Shown one piece after another: positions 1-10,500 of a DNA stretch of 42,500 nt. Positions within the stretch are counted from its first letter, which is position 1. Each line of letters starts with the position of its first letter. The notes beneath the pieces were generated by a model. That model ran no database searches, had not been told where the DNA came from, and was given only the letters and a program-made list of their open reading frames with translations. The stretch is from Planktothrix sp. PCC 11201 (GTDB taxonomy: Bacteria; Cyanobacteriota; Cyanobacteriia; Cyanobacteriales; Microcoleaceae), in the NCBI RefSeq assembly GCF_900009135.1, contig NZ_LT797686.1:1-42500 (forward strand), written 5' to 3'. Position numbers and translations under genes: made by a program.

Positions 1-63
1 TAGGGGTTTGGTCTCCAAACCCAGGCGCAAAGAGGGTTTGGAGACCAAACCCCTACAGGTTTT
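1..63. repeat. Palindromic repeat, head-to-head double copy
   Basis: Two copies of a short GC-rich palindromic repeat face each other: TAGGGGTTTGGTCTCCAAA at the left and its reverse complement ending in CCAAACCCCTACAGG at the right. The right-hand copy (27-63) is close to the reverse complement of the copy at 1854-1890. A related copy lies near 16958-16985. In RNA each unit folds into a strong hairpin. This is a dispersed cyanobacterial-type repeat. The window edge cuts the left side, so the full unit is not visible. Confidence 0.75.
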
Positions 64-100
64 TATCACAAATCATTTTCCGGTGTTCCCTAGTGCCATA

Positions 101-574
101 ATGTCTATATTAACTATATCCTCCGAACAGATTCAACTGATTTGTACCCACGCCGAACAAACCTACCCCCAGGAATGTTGTGGGTTATTAATGGGTGAAA
201 TTAACGAAAATAATCATAAAATTACAGTAGAGATTATTCCAACCGAAAACGCTTGGAATTCTGAAACTGCTAAAACCTTTGAGGAAGTAGAAACCACCGA
301 TATACCCGTTACCTCTGAACGTCGGTTTACGATTTCTCCTCAACAAATGATTCAAGCTCAAAAACAAGGTCGCGATCGCAATTTAATCATAATAGGTATT
401 TATCATTCCCATCCCGATCATCCCGCTATTCCCTCCGAATTTGATCGAGTTTGTGCTTGGTCAGACTATTCTTATATTATTATTTCTGTAGAAAAAGGAA
501 AAACCACCGACCTACAAAATTGGAGTTTAGATCAGAATCATCAATTTCAAGCTGAACCTTTAATCAGAGATTAG
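101..574 (+). CDS. M67 family JAMM metallopeptidase (Mov34/MPN/PAD-1)
   Basis: A 157-residue single-domain JAMM protein. The zinc motif is complete: the pattern HxHx7SxxD reads HSHPDHPAIPSEFD, and a glutamate lies upstream in the PQECCGLL segment. Bacterial JAMM proteins of this size (Mec+/QbsD type) trim residues after the GlyGly of ubiquitin-like sulfur carriers so that an E1-like enzyme can activate them. The next gene is such an E1, 87 bp downstream on the same strand, which supports a shared sulfur-transfer role. No carrier gene lies between them. The frame stays open upstream to position 8, but that stretch is a palindromic repeat, so the ATG at 101 (MSILTISSEQ) is the likely start. The substrate is unknown. 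Confidence 0.85.
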   Translation: MSILTISSEQIQLICTHAEQTYPQECCGLLMGEINENNHKITVEIIPTENAWNSETAKTFEEVETTDIPVTSERRFTISPQQMIQAQKQGRDRNLIIIGIYHSHPDHPAIPSEFDRVCAWSDYSYIIISVEKGKTTDLQNWSLDQNHQFQAEPLIRD

Positions 575-661
575 CCAATCTTCCCGATCATCAGCTACAA
601 TATATAATTTTGATGACCCAAACCCCTAACTGGGACGGTTATATTTTTTGTCAAAATTGCT

Positions 662-1834
662 ATGCTAAATCCGAATCTGGATGAAATCCAGTTAACGAAA
701 GACGACTACGAACGGTACTCCCGCCACTTGATTTTACCAGAAGTCGGTCTGGAAGGTCAGAAACGCTTAAAAGCGGCGAGTGTGCTTTGCATTGGAACCG
801 GGGGACTAGGTTCGCCCTTACTGCTCTATTTGGCGGCGGCGGGCATTGGACGCATTGGAATTGTTGATTTTGATGTGGTGGATACCTCCAACCTGCAACG
901 CCAAATTATTCACGGGACAGCTTGGGTGGGGAAACCCAAAATTGAATCGGCGAAAAACCGGATTTTGGAAATTAACCCCGCTTGTCAAGTTGACCTCTAC
1001 AATACCCGCATCAGTTCAGAAAATGCCCTCGACCTGCTGCGACCCTATGATGTGATTGTAGATGGAACTGACAATTTCCCGACCCGATATTTGGTGAATG
1101 ACGCCTGTGTGTTGCTGAACAAACCCAACGTCTATGGGTCAATTTTCCGGTTTGAAGGTCAAGCAACGGTCTTTAACTACCAAGACGGGCCCAACTACCG
1201 AGATTTATACCCCGAACCCCCACCTCCAGGAATGGTGCCCTCCTGTGCAGAAGGCGGGGTTTTAGGCATTTTACCTGGAATGATTGGCGTAATTCAAGCC
1301 ACAGAAACCGTTAAAATCATTCTGGGTCAAGGACGAACTTTAAGCGGACGTTTGTTATTATATAACGCTTTAGAAATGACGTTCCGGGAGTTAAAATTAC
1401 GTCCTAATCCTGTTCGTCCGGTAATTGAAAAATTAATTGATTATGAACAGTTCTGCGGAATTCCGCAAGCACAAGAACAGGAGGCAAAACAGAAAATGGA
1501 TATTCCTGAAATGACGGTTCAGGAACTGGAAAAATTACTCGGTAGTGGGGCGAAGGATTTTGTATTAATTGATGTGCGTAATCCCCATGAGTATGAAATT
1601 GCTAAAATTCCGGGTTCGGTGTTAATTCCTTTACCCGATATTGAGCAGGGAAAAGGCATTGAACAAGTTAAAGAATTGTTAAATGGTCATCGTTTAATTG
1701 CCCATTGTAAATCGGGAATGCGTTCAGGAAAAGCATTAGGGATTCTCAAAGAAGCTGGGATTTCAGGAATTAACCTTAAAGGTGGAATTCTGGCTTGGAG
1801 TCGAGAAATTGATGCTTCAGTTCCCGAATATTAG
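662..1834 (+). CDS. moeB: MoeB/MoeZ-type adenylyltransferase-sulfurtransferase with C-terminal rhodanese domain
   Basis: A 390-residue E1-like enzyme. Residues 1-265 are the ThiF/MoeB domain, with the nucleotide-binding loop GTGGLGS at 45-51, DGTDN at 134-138 and the conserved cysteine in MVPSCAEGG (C195). Residues 280-390 are a rhodanese domain with the active-site loop HCKSGMRSG (C349). Family members adenylate the C-terminal glycine of ThiS/MoaD-like carriers and transfer sulfur from the rhodanese cysteine. The Zn-binding CxxC pairs of E. coli MoeB are absent, as in MoeZ-type proteins. Together with the JAMM gene upstream it resembles the carrier-processing and activating pairs known from actinobacterial cysteine synthesis. 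Whether it serves molybdopterin, thiamine, cysteine or tRNA thiolation cannot be decided here. Confidence 0.92.
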   Translation: MLNPNLDEIQLTKDDYERYSRHLILPEVGLEGQKRLKAASVLCIGTGGLGSPLLLYLAAAGIGRIGIVDFDVVDTSNLQRQIIHGTAWVGKPKIESAKNRILEINPACQVDLYNTRISSENALDLLRPYDVIVDGTDNFPTRYLVNDACVLLNKPNVYGSIFRFEGQATVFNYQDGPNYRDLYPEPPPPGMVPSCAEGGVLGILPGMIGVIQATETVKIILGQGRTLSGRLLLYNALEMTFRELKLRPNPVRPVIEKLIDYEQFCGIPQAQEQEAKQKMDIPEMTVQELEKLLGSGAKDFVLIDVRNPHEYEIAKIPGSVLIPLPDIEQGKGIEQVKELLNGHRLIAHCKSGMRSGKALGILKEAGISGINLKGGILAWSREIDASVPEY

Positions 1835-1853
1835 ATTGCATTGATTTGTGATC

Positions 1854-1890
1854 AAAACCTGTAGGGGTTGGGTCTCCCAACCCTCTTTGC
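1854..1890. repeat. Palindromic repeat copy between moeB and ligA
   Basis: This copy reads AAAACCTGTAGGGG followed by TTGGGTCTCCCAACCC and TCTTTGC. It is nearly the reverse complement of positions 27-63 and abuts the ligA stop codon. The GGGTTGGG/CCCAACCC stem could act as a two-way transcription stop between the converging moeB and ligA genes. That role is inferred. Confidence 0.7.
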
Positions 1891-3993
<2,103 letters not shown>

Positions 3994-4047
3994 TTAACCT
4001 CCCTTTCTCAATTAGGAATTACCTTTTTTTTGATCAATTTTGAGTTT

Positions 4048-5001
4048 CTATAAATTTAAACCCGTTAATTCAAAGGATTTTTGATCATTTGAATCGCTCC
4101 CTTTATTCTGATCATTTCGGATTCCGCCATTGACTTCAGCCGGAAATTGATTAATTCCCTGTAAAATTCGAGATTCATTTTCCACTTGAAATACATTGGC
4201 GTAAAGGTTAGCCACAATCTGTTTTCCTTCTTGGGTTAATTCCAAATATTTCAGTGCCGCCGGAATATAAGGAAACACTCCATTCCAGTAAAATTTAGCA
4301 TAATTTCGCCGTAAATCCCCGGGAGTTTTATAGCCTAAAACTTTGTTAGTTCCCACTTCTTCAAACTCATAAAATAGGGAACTAATCTTTTTCAAATACC
4401 GGGGATCACTGAGTTGACCAATCAAATCAGCAGCCCGGGCTAGTCCCGAATAATTATGTCGATCTTGATGGGTTTCATCAGCAGGAACAGGAAAACGAGT
4501 CAACTCAATATTCCGTTTAATTTGTTCAGCATCAATTAAATTATGCCCTCCAAATCGTTCATCAATTACTAACTTTCCCCGATCAACATGATAAGGAGTT
4601 AAACTAGCCGATGTAGCACCCACCGAAATTGGCACAATCCCATCCCCAATTCCCGTCGCAAATAAACCCACAGATTCTTGATCTTGCCGACAAACACCCT
4701 TCACATAGCCAATATCATGACACAGTAAAGAAATGATAAAATGTAACCAGTCTTCGGTCGTAACTCCACCTTCCCGAATATGTTTTCCGCGTAAAATTTC
4801 CTGTCCCACTAACGTCACTAACATGGTATGCTCAACGTTGTGGTAAAGAGCGTCACAATTGGCAATATTTTCCAGTGCCATTGTTCCGGCCCAGGCAATA
4901 ATTTCAGGGTAGTTGGGTTTAAACCCGCCGTAAGTCCGACGATATCCAGCTTGTAATTGCTGAACAAAGACATCAATTAGAATCGCTGTGGCATTAATCA
5001 T
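4048..5001 (-). CDS. HD-domain metal-dependent phosphohydrolase, unknown substrate
   Basis: A 317-residue soluble protein with an HD signature: YHNVEHT (H54, H58), CHDIGY (H95, D96) and a late aspartate in ARAADLIGQLSD. These residues bind the divalent metal in HD phosphohydrolases. No PAS, GAF or other partner domain is seen. The last 30 residues are polar, low in complexity and rich in N, S and K. Similar stand-alone proteins are common in cyanobacteria but the substrate is not known to me. It lies upstream of ligA on the same strand with a 108-bp gap, and diverges from the RTX gene at 5143. Confidence 0.8.
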   Translation of the reverse strand: MINATAILIDVFVQQLQAGYRRTYGGFKPNYPEIIAWAGTMALENIANCDALYHNVEHTMLVTLVGQEILRGKHIREGGVTTEDWLHFIISLLCHDIGYVKGVCRQDQESVGLFATGIGDGIVPISVGATSASLTPYHVDRGKLVIDERFGGHNLIDAEQIKRNIELTRFPVPADETHQDRHNYSGLARAADLIGQLSDPRYLKKISSLFYEFEEVGTNKVLGYKTPGDLRRNYAKFYWNGVFPYIPAALKYLELTQEGKQIVANLYANVFQVENESRILQGINQFPAEVNGGIRNDQNKGSDSNDQKSFELTGLNL

Positions 5002-5142
5002 AACTTATTAGTTAAATAAAGTGCTACAGACCAGATAATTAGCTATCTAGTCATGGGTTTCAAGGCTTAAACTAATTATATTCGATTAATCCTTTGTCCC
5101 TGTATAGGCAAAATTTCAGATCAACCTAGTTTTGAACCTATT

Positions 5143-5994
5143 ATGACATCTGCATTTGATCCGAATTTAGTTTTTTTGTTATACGACAACACCTTACCTG
5201 GGGACACCTTGACCAATGGTAACACAACGGTTCCCGGAGGTGATAGTACCGTTTCTGGTAATACGGGGGGAAACAGCAGCTTGAGTGGAAACCAGATTCC
5301 CCAAATCACTGATACCTTGGGTGCTAGTCTGACGGGAACTGCGGCTGCGGATATTATGCGAGGAAATATCGGCCGCGACAGTTTGTATGGCGGCGGAGGT
5401 GGAGACACAATTTTTGGTGATGACGGCGAAGATTTAATCGATGGGGAAGCTGGAAATGATTATATTAATGGGAATCAAGGTCGGGATTCTATTCTCGGTA
5501 GTGATGGGGATGATACCCTGTTTGGAGGGAGAGGAGCAGATACTTTAGAAGGTGGCAATGGCAAAGATTTACTGTCGGGAAATAACGATAATGATCTGTT
5601 GACCGGAGGGGATGATAATAATAATACCCTGTATGGTGGAGCCGGAGATGATTGTCTGGTTGGAGGAAATAAAGATGATTTTTTATCCGGCGATCGCGGT
5701 CAAGATATTTTAGTCGGGGGTGACGGAAAAGATACTTTCTTTATTTCGGTTAATTCTGGCAGTGGAAATCCGGCTTTAGCTGATATTATTTTAGACTATA
5801 ATCAAAATGATGATGTCATTTTGCTACCCAACGATTTGACCTTTAGTAAATTAAAATTTGAAACAGATAGCTTGAATGGAGTTAACGGTTTATTAATTCG
5901 GACAGATGATCGAGATAACCCTACTTACCTAGCGTTTATTCCTGGTTTTACAGGCAATTTAACATCGGGAAATTTCAAATCTCTACCGCAATAA
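5143..5994 (+). CDS. RTX-type calcium-binding repeat protein
   Basis: A 283-residue protein built on glycine- and aspartate-rich nonapeptides of the RTX kind (GGxGxDxUx), from about residue 65 to 205, for example [19 protein letters not shown] and [11 protein letters not shown]. In this family the repeats bind Ca2+ and fold as a parallel beta-roll after secretion. The N-terminal 60 residues are Ser/Thr/Gly/Asn-rich. The C-terminal 75 residues ([26 protein letters not shown]) form the usual RTX tail, which often carries an uncleaved type I secretion signal. No Sec signal peptide or enzymatic domain is visible and no export genes are nearby. The target and role are unknown. A second RTX gene lies 1.2 kb downstream on the other strand. 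Confidence 0.85.
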   Translation: MTSAFDPNLVFLLYDNTLPGDTLTNGNTTVPGGDSTVSGNTGGNSSLSGNQIPQITDTLGASLTGTAAADIMRGNIGRDSLYGGGGGDTIFGDDGEDLIDGEAGNDYINGNQGRDSILGSDGDDTLFGGRGADTLEGGNGKDLLSGNNDNDLLTGGDDNNNTLYGGAGDDCLVGGNKDDFLSGDRGQDILVGGDGKDTFFISVNSGSGNPALADIILDYNQNDDVILLPNDLTFSKLKFETDSLNGVNGLLIRTDDRDNPTYLAFIPGFTGNLTSGNFKSLPQ

Positions 5995-6038
5995 ATTCTA
6001 GGATAAAACCACCTTTTAGGACAGGAAATTTAATAATA

Positions 6039-6944
6039 ATGTACGGGTTTCTCAACCTTAATAAATCTGCCGGATTCACCTCCCATGACTGTGTGGCGCG
6101 AGTGCGTCGAATCTTAAAATTAAAACGGGTAGGACACGCGGGAACCCTCGATCCCGCAGCTACAGGAGTATTACCAATGGCCCTGGGAAAAGCCACTCGT
6201 TTATTACAATTTCTCCCCTCTAATAAAGCCTATCATGCTAAAATTAAATTCGGTGTCACAACAACCACCGATGACTTAGAAGGAGAAACCTTAACCGTTC
6301 AATCTGTACCCGATTTACAACTTGAACAAATTCAAGCAATTCTCCCTCAATTTATTGGTAAAATTGAACAGATTCCCCCTATTTACAGTGCAATTCAGGT
6401 TCAAGGAAAACGCCTATATGATTTAGCTAGAAAAGGAGAAATTATTGAAGTTCCCAGTCGAACAGTAGAAGTTTTTGATCTGAAAATTCTTAACTGGTAT
6501 CCGGGAGAATTTCCCGAATTAGAAATTGCGATCGCCTGTGGTTCAGGAACCTATATTCGCTCCATCGCTCGGGATTTAGGAGCTATACTTAATACCGGAG
6601 CCACCTTAGCTAATTTAATTAGAACCCAAAGCAGTGGTTTTGATTTAGAAAATAGTCTAACCTTGGAAACCTTAGAAACCCAGGTTCAGGAGCAAACTTT
6701 TTCTCCCCTATCCCCCACAATTGCCTTAAATCATTTAACAACAATTATCCTAAATTATGAATCAACAAAACGCTGGTTTCAAGGGCAATCTATTGTTATG
6801 GATAATTATATAATAGAAGATCATCCCGTCAGTGTCTATGATCAAAATAACCAACTCTTAGGAATAGGAAAATTAATCGAAACTCCCGATCAAATTCTCC
6901 TCGCTCCTCAAGTTGTTCTGACTGAAAACCAACCATTTTTTTAA
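6039..6944 (+). CDS. truB: tRNA pseudouridine(55) synthase TruB
   Basis: A 301-residue enzyme that isomerises U55 in the T-loop of tRNAs. The catalytic motif [14 protein letters not shown] with its aspartate is near residue 40. [16 protein letters not shown] and [14 protein letters not shown] are further conserved family segments. The C-terminal part (about residue 225 onward) is a short PUA-like extension. The length is normal. The ATG of yidD follows the stop codon after one base, so the two are almost certainly co-transcribed. One HIP1 site lies at 6528. Confidence 0.97.
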   Translation: MYGFLNLNKSAGFTSHDCVARVRRILKLKRVGHAGTLDPAATGVLPMALGKATRLLQFLPSNKAYHAKIKFGVTTTTDDLEGETLTVQSVPDLQLEQIQAILPQFIGKIEQIPPIYSAIQVQGKRLYDLARKGEIIEVPSRTVEVFDLKILNWYPGEFPELEIAIACGSGTYIRSIARDLGAILNTGATLANLIRTQSSGFDLENSLTLETLETQVQEQTFSPLSPTIALNHLTTIILNYESTKRWFQGQSIVMDNYIIEDHPVSVYDQNNQLLGIGKLIETPDQILLAPQVVLTENQPFF

Positions 6945-6945
6945 T

Positions 6946-7173
6946 ATGATTAAAACCCTATTTATTACCCTAATTAGAGGCTACAAACTTTTAATTTCTC
7001 CCCTATTTCCCCCCGCTTGTCGCTTCCACCCCACCTGTTCCCAATATGCCATTGAAGCCATAGAAACCTTTGGAGTTATTCCAGGAAGTTGGTTAGCTCT
7101 CAAGCGAATTTTACGCTGTCATCCCTACCATCCAGGGGGGTATGATCCCATTCCTCCTAAACCCGAAGATTAG
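6946..7173 (+). CDS. yidD: Membrane protein insertion efficiency factor YidD
   Basis: A 75-residue protein with the YidD pattern: a hydrophobic N-terminal amphipathic helix ([20 protein letters not shown]), the cysteine-rich core [15 protein letters not shown] and the ending [16 protein letters not shown]. It is a peripheral inner-membrane protein that helps YidC insert membrane proteins. Usually it lies in the rpmH-rnpA-yidC cluster. Here it is fused in transcription to truB with a one-base gap. Confidence 0.95.
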   Translation: MIKTLFITLIRGYKLLISPLFPPACRFHPTCSQYAIEAIETFGVIPGSWLALKRILRCHPYHPGGYDPIPPKPED

Positions 7174-7192
7174 ATTAGGCCGTTAAATAAAT

Positions 7193-7216
7193 AAAAAAAG
7201 GGTAGTTGTCTACCCC
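7193..7216 (-). terminator. Rho-independent terminator of the RTX gene
   Basis: On the minus strand a GGGTAG/CTACCC stem with a four-base loop (7200-7215) is followed by seven T residues (7199-7193). It lies 28 bases after the stop of the minus-strand RTX gene. The plus-strand side is not followed by a T run, so it works mainly for that gene. Confidence 0.75.
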
Positions 7217-7243
7217 TAATTCTGAATTACTACAAGTCAAGAC

Positions 7244-8149
7244 TTAGAATAGTTCAAAGTCACTGGCTTTCAGAGCAGGATTATTGACAAATGTAGCTAC
7301 TTCTTGTGCAACACCACCAGTGACGAAGTATAACTTTCCGGTGTTGGTGTCATACTGCAGTTTAGTTGCACTGCCAGGATTAGCAGGATTGAAGCCAGGA
7401 AGGGTGTCGAATTCAGTGGCTTCTACAGTGACACCCAGGGCAGAGAACACACTAGAAGATAAGGCAATCTTGTCTGATCCCGATACGAAATCAACCACTA
7501 CGTCAGCATTAGCACTGCCAACTTGAGTAAAGGCGAAGGTATCACTTCCGGCATTACCAGATAGGTTGTCATTGCCTTTGTCTCCAGTAATGAAGTCATT
7601 ACCGTCTCCACCAGCAATTACATCATTTCCTTGACCACCATAGATGGTATCGTTTCCGGCACCACCATAGAGGCTGTCATTACCCTGTTCACCCCAGATG
7701 ATATCATTGCCTTCACCACCATCAATTAGGTCATTTCCTTCACCACCACCAAGGATATCATTGCCAGCACCACCGGAAATCGTATCGCTTCCTAGGTCAC
7801 CAAAGACGGTATCATCTCCATCACCACCATAGATCAGGTCATTGCCAGCACCTCCAGCAATGAAGTCTTTGCCTCCTAGACCATAGATGGTGTCATTTCC
7901 TGGGTTCCCGTAAAGTTCATCGGTATCGGTGTTGCTACCATAGATCAGGTCATCGCCATCGAAACCATAAATAACAACAGGAGCCGCGGCTCCAGCCGAT
8001 AGAGTATCGCTAAGGCCAGCACCTTGAATTAACTTGGTGTCAGCCGTACCTGAAATGCTATTAGCCTTACCTGGGACACCATTTTGGGCAACTCCGCCCC
8101 CTGCTAGTGTTACTGATGTTACGCCGCTGGATGTTACTACTTCAGACAT
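7244..8149 (-). CDS. RTX-type calcium-binding repeat protein
   Basis: A 301-residue protein with regular RTX nonapeptides from about residue 70 to 210 (GGAGNDLIYGGDGDDTVFGD, GGEGNDIIWGEQGNDSLYGG). The repeats are much more regular than in the RTX gene at 5143, with a typical beta-roll capping segment FAFTQVGSANADVVVDFVSG. The tail (LQYDTNTGKLYFVTGG, NNPALKASDFELF) matches the family's usual C-terminus and probably carries the type I secretion signal. A GAGGAG ribosome-binding site lies seven bases before the ATG. No enzymatic domain is seen. The repetitive DNA here is protein-coding, not a CRISPR array. The gene ends in its own terminator. Confidence 0.9.
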   Translation of the reverse strand: MSEVVTSSGVTSVTLAGGGVAQNGVPGKANSISGTADTKLIQGAGLSDTLSAGAAAPVVIYGFDGDDLIYGSNTDTDELYGNPGNDTIYGLGGKDFIAGGAGNDLIYGGDGDDTVFGDLGSDTISGGAGNDILGGGEGNDLIDGGEGNDIIWGEQGNDSLYGGAGNDTIYGGQGNDVIAGGDGNDFITGDKGNDNLSGNAGSDTFAFTQVGSANADVVVDFVSGSDKIALSSSVFSALGVTVEATEFDTLPGFNPANPGSATKLQYDTNTGKLYFVTGGVAQEVATFVNNPALKASDFELF

Positions 8150-8804
8150 TTAAGTGCTCCTCACTTGAGTTAAATAATGTTAGCGTTTTGATTTTTTGGG
8201 GATTCTACAATAGGAACTTAGTTACTGGTAGCTTTAGAATTAAACTTCAAATTACCAGAGATTCCAGTCGTTCAATGAACACCACGCTCAGTTTATCCTA
8301 AAGAGAACAAACAATCCAGTGCATTTTAACAGAAAAAGGGACGATGTTGGAAATTGAACAAAGTCCATCTCTTGTAGGTGCAAACAATGGTTTGACACCG
8401 CCGACTAGAACCCATTGGAGTGAAGCCAAGCACCCGTCAGTAATGAGTAAAAAAATATCGTATCAGCTTAACAGAAGTGTCAAGAAAATAGCAAGAGATT
8501 GAAAAATTTCTATTTTGGCGTTAAATGCACACAACCGGAATATGCCCTGATCTCACATCCGTTCTTGGGTTCGGCTAAACTACCTATCGCTTGATGTGAA
8601 ATGATTGACCGCCCGACGGTAGCAAAGGAGTCGTGGATACAAGGGTTTTTTGACACCCTTGTTTAGAACTGTCTTCCTGGCACCGACCTAGAACCGGACG
8701 TAAGAACAATCTGGCTTCTCTGACTCACCTGGCGATTGAGAAGTTCCCAACAGAATCACCATTTTATTTAGGAAAACCGAATTGATTGATCTGAATCGGC
8801 TAAA
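8150..8804. other. 655-bp spacer between divergent genes; hairpin and one small ORF
   Basis: This spacer separates the divergent RTX and beta-helix genes. It should hold both promoters, but I see no clear -35/-10 pair. It contains a possible 52-codon ORF (8344-8502, listed separately) and a perfect 8-bp stem, ACAAGGGT/ACCCTTGT (8639-8662), with a T-rich loop. The stretch 8540-8760 is less AT-rich than a usual spacer and may encode a structured RNA. I recognise no known RNA family. Confidence 0.5.
8344..8502 (+). CDS. Possible small protein, 52 residues, unknown
   Basis: An ATG at 8344, preceded by AAGGGACG, opens 52 codons to a TGA. The product would begin MLEIEQSPSLVG and end in a basic stretch, QLNRSVKKIARD. 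It has no recognised domain, signal or membrane segment. Length and weak context make chance a serious alternative. Confidence 0.2.
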   Translation: MLEIEQSPSLVGANNGLTPPTRTHWSEAKHPSVMSKKISYQLNRSVKKIARD

Positions 8805-9902
8805 ATGCTTGAAGTTAAACGAATCCCAGCGATATCTATGTCACATCAACAGGAGCCGATGCAACGATTAATTTTACTCTACCAAGGGAATCGACACCCC
8901 AGCCCCCAGGGGTTAAGAGGATGGGCAACGATCATTTTAGGATTAGGGCTGATATCAGGAATGGGAAGTCCTGTTTTGGCTCATATCCCAGGGACTAGGC
9001 CCAATCCCCCATTAATGTCCCAAAATTTGGCTCAAAATTCAATTATTTATATCGATCCCAATACTGGACGTGATAGCGAAACTTCTACGGGAAGTCAAAC
9101 TGGCCCCTATCGTTCGATTACCTATGCGCTGCAAAGGGTTCAATCCGGTACAGTGATTCAACTTAACCCAGGTACCTACAGTCAGGAAACCGGAGAAGTG
9201 TTTCCGATATCCCTGAAAGATGGGGTGACATTGCAAGGAGATGAAGCCACCAATGGACAAAATACGGTGATTATGGGTGGAGGAAATTTCGTTAGCCCTA
9301 CTTTTGCACGACAAAATGCCACAATTAAAACCCAAGGAAATAGTCAAATTATCGGGGTCACAGTTACTAATCCCAATACTAGAGGAACGGGTTTATGGAT
9401 AGAATCTTCTAGTCCTGTAGTCAGTGGCTGTACGTTTATTGAGAGTAAGCGGGATGGGATTTTTATTACTTCTGAAAGTAATCCTAAAATCCAGAGTAAT
9501 ATATTCACTCAAAATGCTGGAAATGGGATTTCAATTGCCCGTTCAGGAGCGGGAGAAATTCGGAATAATGTTTTTCAAAATACCGGATTTGGGATTTCAA
9601 TTAATGATGATGCTTCTCCTACTATTATCGAAAATAAAATTATCGAAAATCGAGATGGAATTGTGATTTCTCACCAGGCTAAACCTATTTTACGAAATAA
9701 TTTAATTGAAAATAATGAACGAGATGGAGTGGTTGCGATCTCTCAAGCTCAACCAGATTTAGGCACAACCGCCAGTCCTGGTCAAAATATTATTCGGACT
9801 AATGGTCGCTATGATGTCTATAATGCCACCCGCGGTTATACTATCACCGTGATTGGAAATGAAATCGATCAAACCCGGGTCTCCGGTGCAGTAGAGTTCT
9901 GA
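8805..9902 (+). CDS. Exported right-handed beta-helix (DUF1565-type) protein
   Basis: A protein of up to 365 residues with an N-terminal signal-like hydrophobic stretch (LRGWATIILGLGLISGMGS followed by PVLAH), then a DUF1565-type segment (YIDPNTGRDSETSTGSQTG, TYALQRVQSGTVIQLNPGTY) and about eight rungs of a parallel beta-helix (GIFITSESNPKIQSNIF, GISINDDASPTIIENKI, GIVISHQAKPILRNNLIENN). Such folds occur in pectate-lyase-like and other surface or carbohydrate-related proteins. No catalytic site can be named. The start is uncertain: ATG codons at 8805, 8838 and 8859 are in frame, the last with AGGAG just upstream. All keep the signal-like segment. Confidence 0.8.
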   Translation: MLEVKRIPAISMSHQQEPMQRLILLYQGNRHPSPQGLRGWATIILGLGLISGMGSPVLAHIPGTRPNPPLMSQNLAQNSIIYIDPNTGRDSETSTGSQTGPYRSITYALQRVQSGTVIQLNPGTYSQETGEVFPISLKDGVTLQGDEATNGQNTVIMGGGNFVSPTFARQNATIKTQGNSQIIGVTVTNPNTRGTGLWIESSSPVVSGCTFIESKRDGIFITSESNPKIQSNIFTQNAGNGISIARSGAGEIRNNVFQNTGFGISINDDASPTIIENKIIENRDGIVISHQAKPILRNNLIENNERDGVVAISQAQPDLGTTASPGQNIIRTNGRYDVYNATRGYTITVIGNEIDQTRVSGAVEF

Positions 9903-9913
9903 AAACAAAAAGC

Positions 9914-9936
9914 CAGCTTCCAACTGAGGGAAGCTG
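9914..9936. terminator. Bidirectional rho-independent terminator
   Basis: The stem CAGCTTCC/GGAAGCTG (9914-9921 and 9929-9936) lies just after the beta-helix gene. A T-rich stretch follows on the plus strand and GCTTTTTG follows on the minus strand. It can end both that gene and minus-strand transcription. Confidence 0.75.
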
Positions 9937-9980
9937 ACCTTCATATTTTTATATGTAGATTTGTTATGTTTAGGGTCTTT

Positions 9981-10045
9981 ATAAAAGCTGACCCCATTTG
10001 AGCGATTAAATCGGATTTATGCTTAAGGTCTGATAAAAGCTGACC
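9981..10045 (+). repeat. Direct repeat ATAAAAGCTGACC
   Basis: The 13-mer ATAAAAGCTGACC occurs at 9981-9993 and 10033-10045. A shorter version (AAGCTGACC) lies in the terminator at 9931-9939. The spacing of about 52 bases suggests a decayed tandem duplication. Confidence 0.6.
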
Positions 10046-10166
10046 TCAATTGATTAACTATATATAATCATGCCAGGGATCAAGGCAAAACCTTGATTTC
10101 TTAATATTTTTTTTATTTTCTTTTGTTTGCGTCTTGTGTCGGTAGATTGAGAAATATGTAGTTGTG

Positions 10167-10463
10167 TTACTTTGGGCCTGATGGACGGCGACTGGCCTTT
10201 TGTTCCCAACGAAATAAGCCCACCATCAGGGCTACCACTCCCACCTGTAGGGCCAGGTTTGGTAAGGCCGAGGCAACATTCCGTCCGGCTAACAGTTGGG
10301 CGAAAAACACCACCGCACCAATAACACCCGAGGCTCCAAAACCAATATAAATAAATTGTCGTAAACCCCGATAAGGAGCCACGGCTTCCGCCTTCAAACG
10401 GGCATATTGTTCAGGACTCAGTTGGGAGTTTTGTTGAGAAGGATTTGATTTAGGAGTTGTCAT
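10167..10463 (-). CDS. LPA1/Rep27-like membrane protein (DUF3493 type)
   Basis: A small protein of 98 residues from the ATG at 10463, or 106 if the ATG at 10487 is used. It has the conserved opening LSPEQYARLKAEAVAPYRGL followed by two predicted membrane spans (FIYIGFGASGVIGAVVFFAQ and LALQVGVVALMVGLF), and ends in a basic tail. This matches the two-span domain of the plant/algal LPA1/Rep27 proteins, which help photosystem II assembly. The cyanobacterial stand-alone version has no firmly established function, so a role in PSII biogenesis is inference. Neither start has a convincing ribosome-binding site. It follows the DUF445 gene on the same strand with a gap of only 13-37 bp, so the two are probably co-transcribed. 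Confidence 0.75.
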   Translation of the reverse strand: MTTPKSNPSQQNSQLSPEQYARLKAEAVAPYRGLRQFIYIGFGASGVIGAVVFFAQLLAGRNVASALPNLALQVGVVALMVGLFRWEQKASRRPSGPK

Positions 10464-10500
10464 ATCAGTTGTCAGTTTATTACCCATTACCTATTTTTAT

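Noticed and set aside
8-100. Upstream extension of the JAMM gene to position 8
   Set aside because: The extra codons are made entirely of a palindromic repeat and adjacent spacer, while the ATG at 101 gives a normal family N-terminus.
5330-5730. Regular repeats resembling a CRISPR or satellite array (also 7550-7950)
   Set aside because: The repeats encode RTX nonapeptides in one open frame, with varied DNA and no constant spacers.
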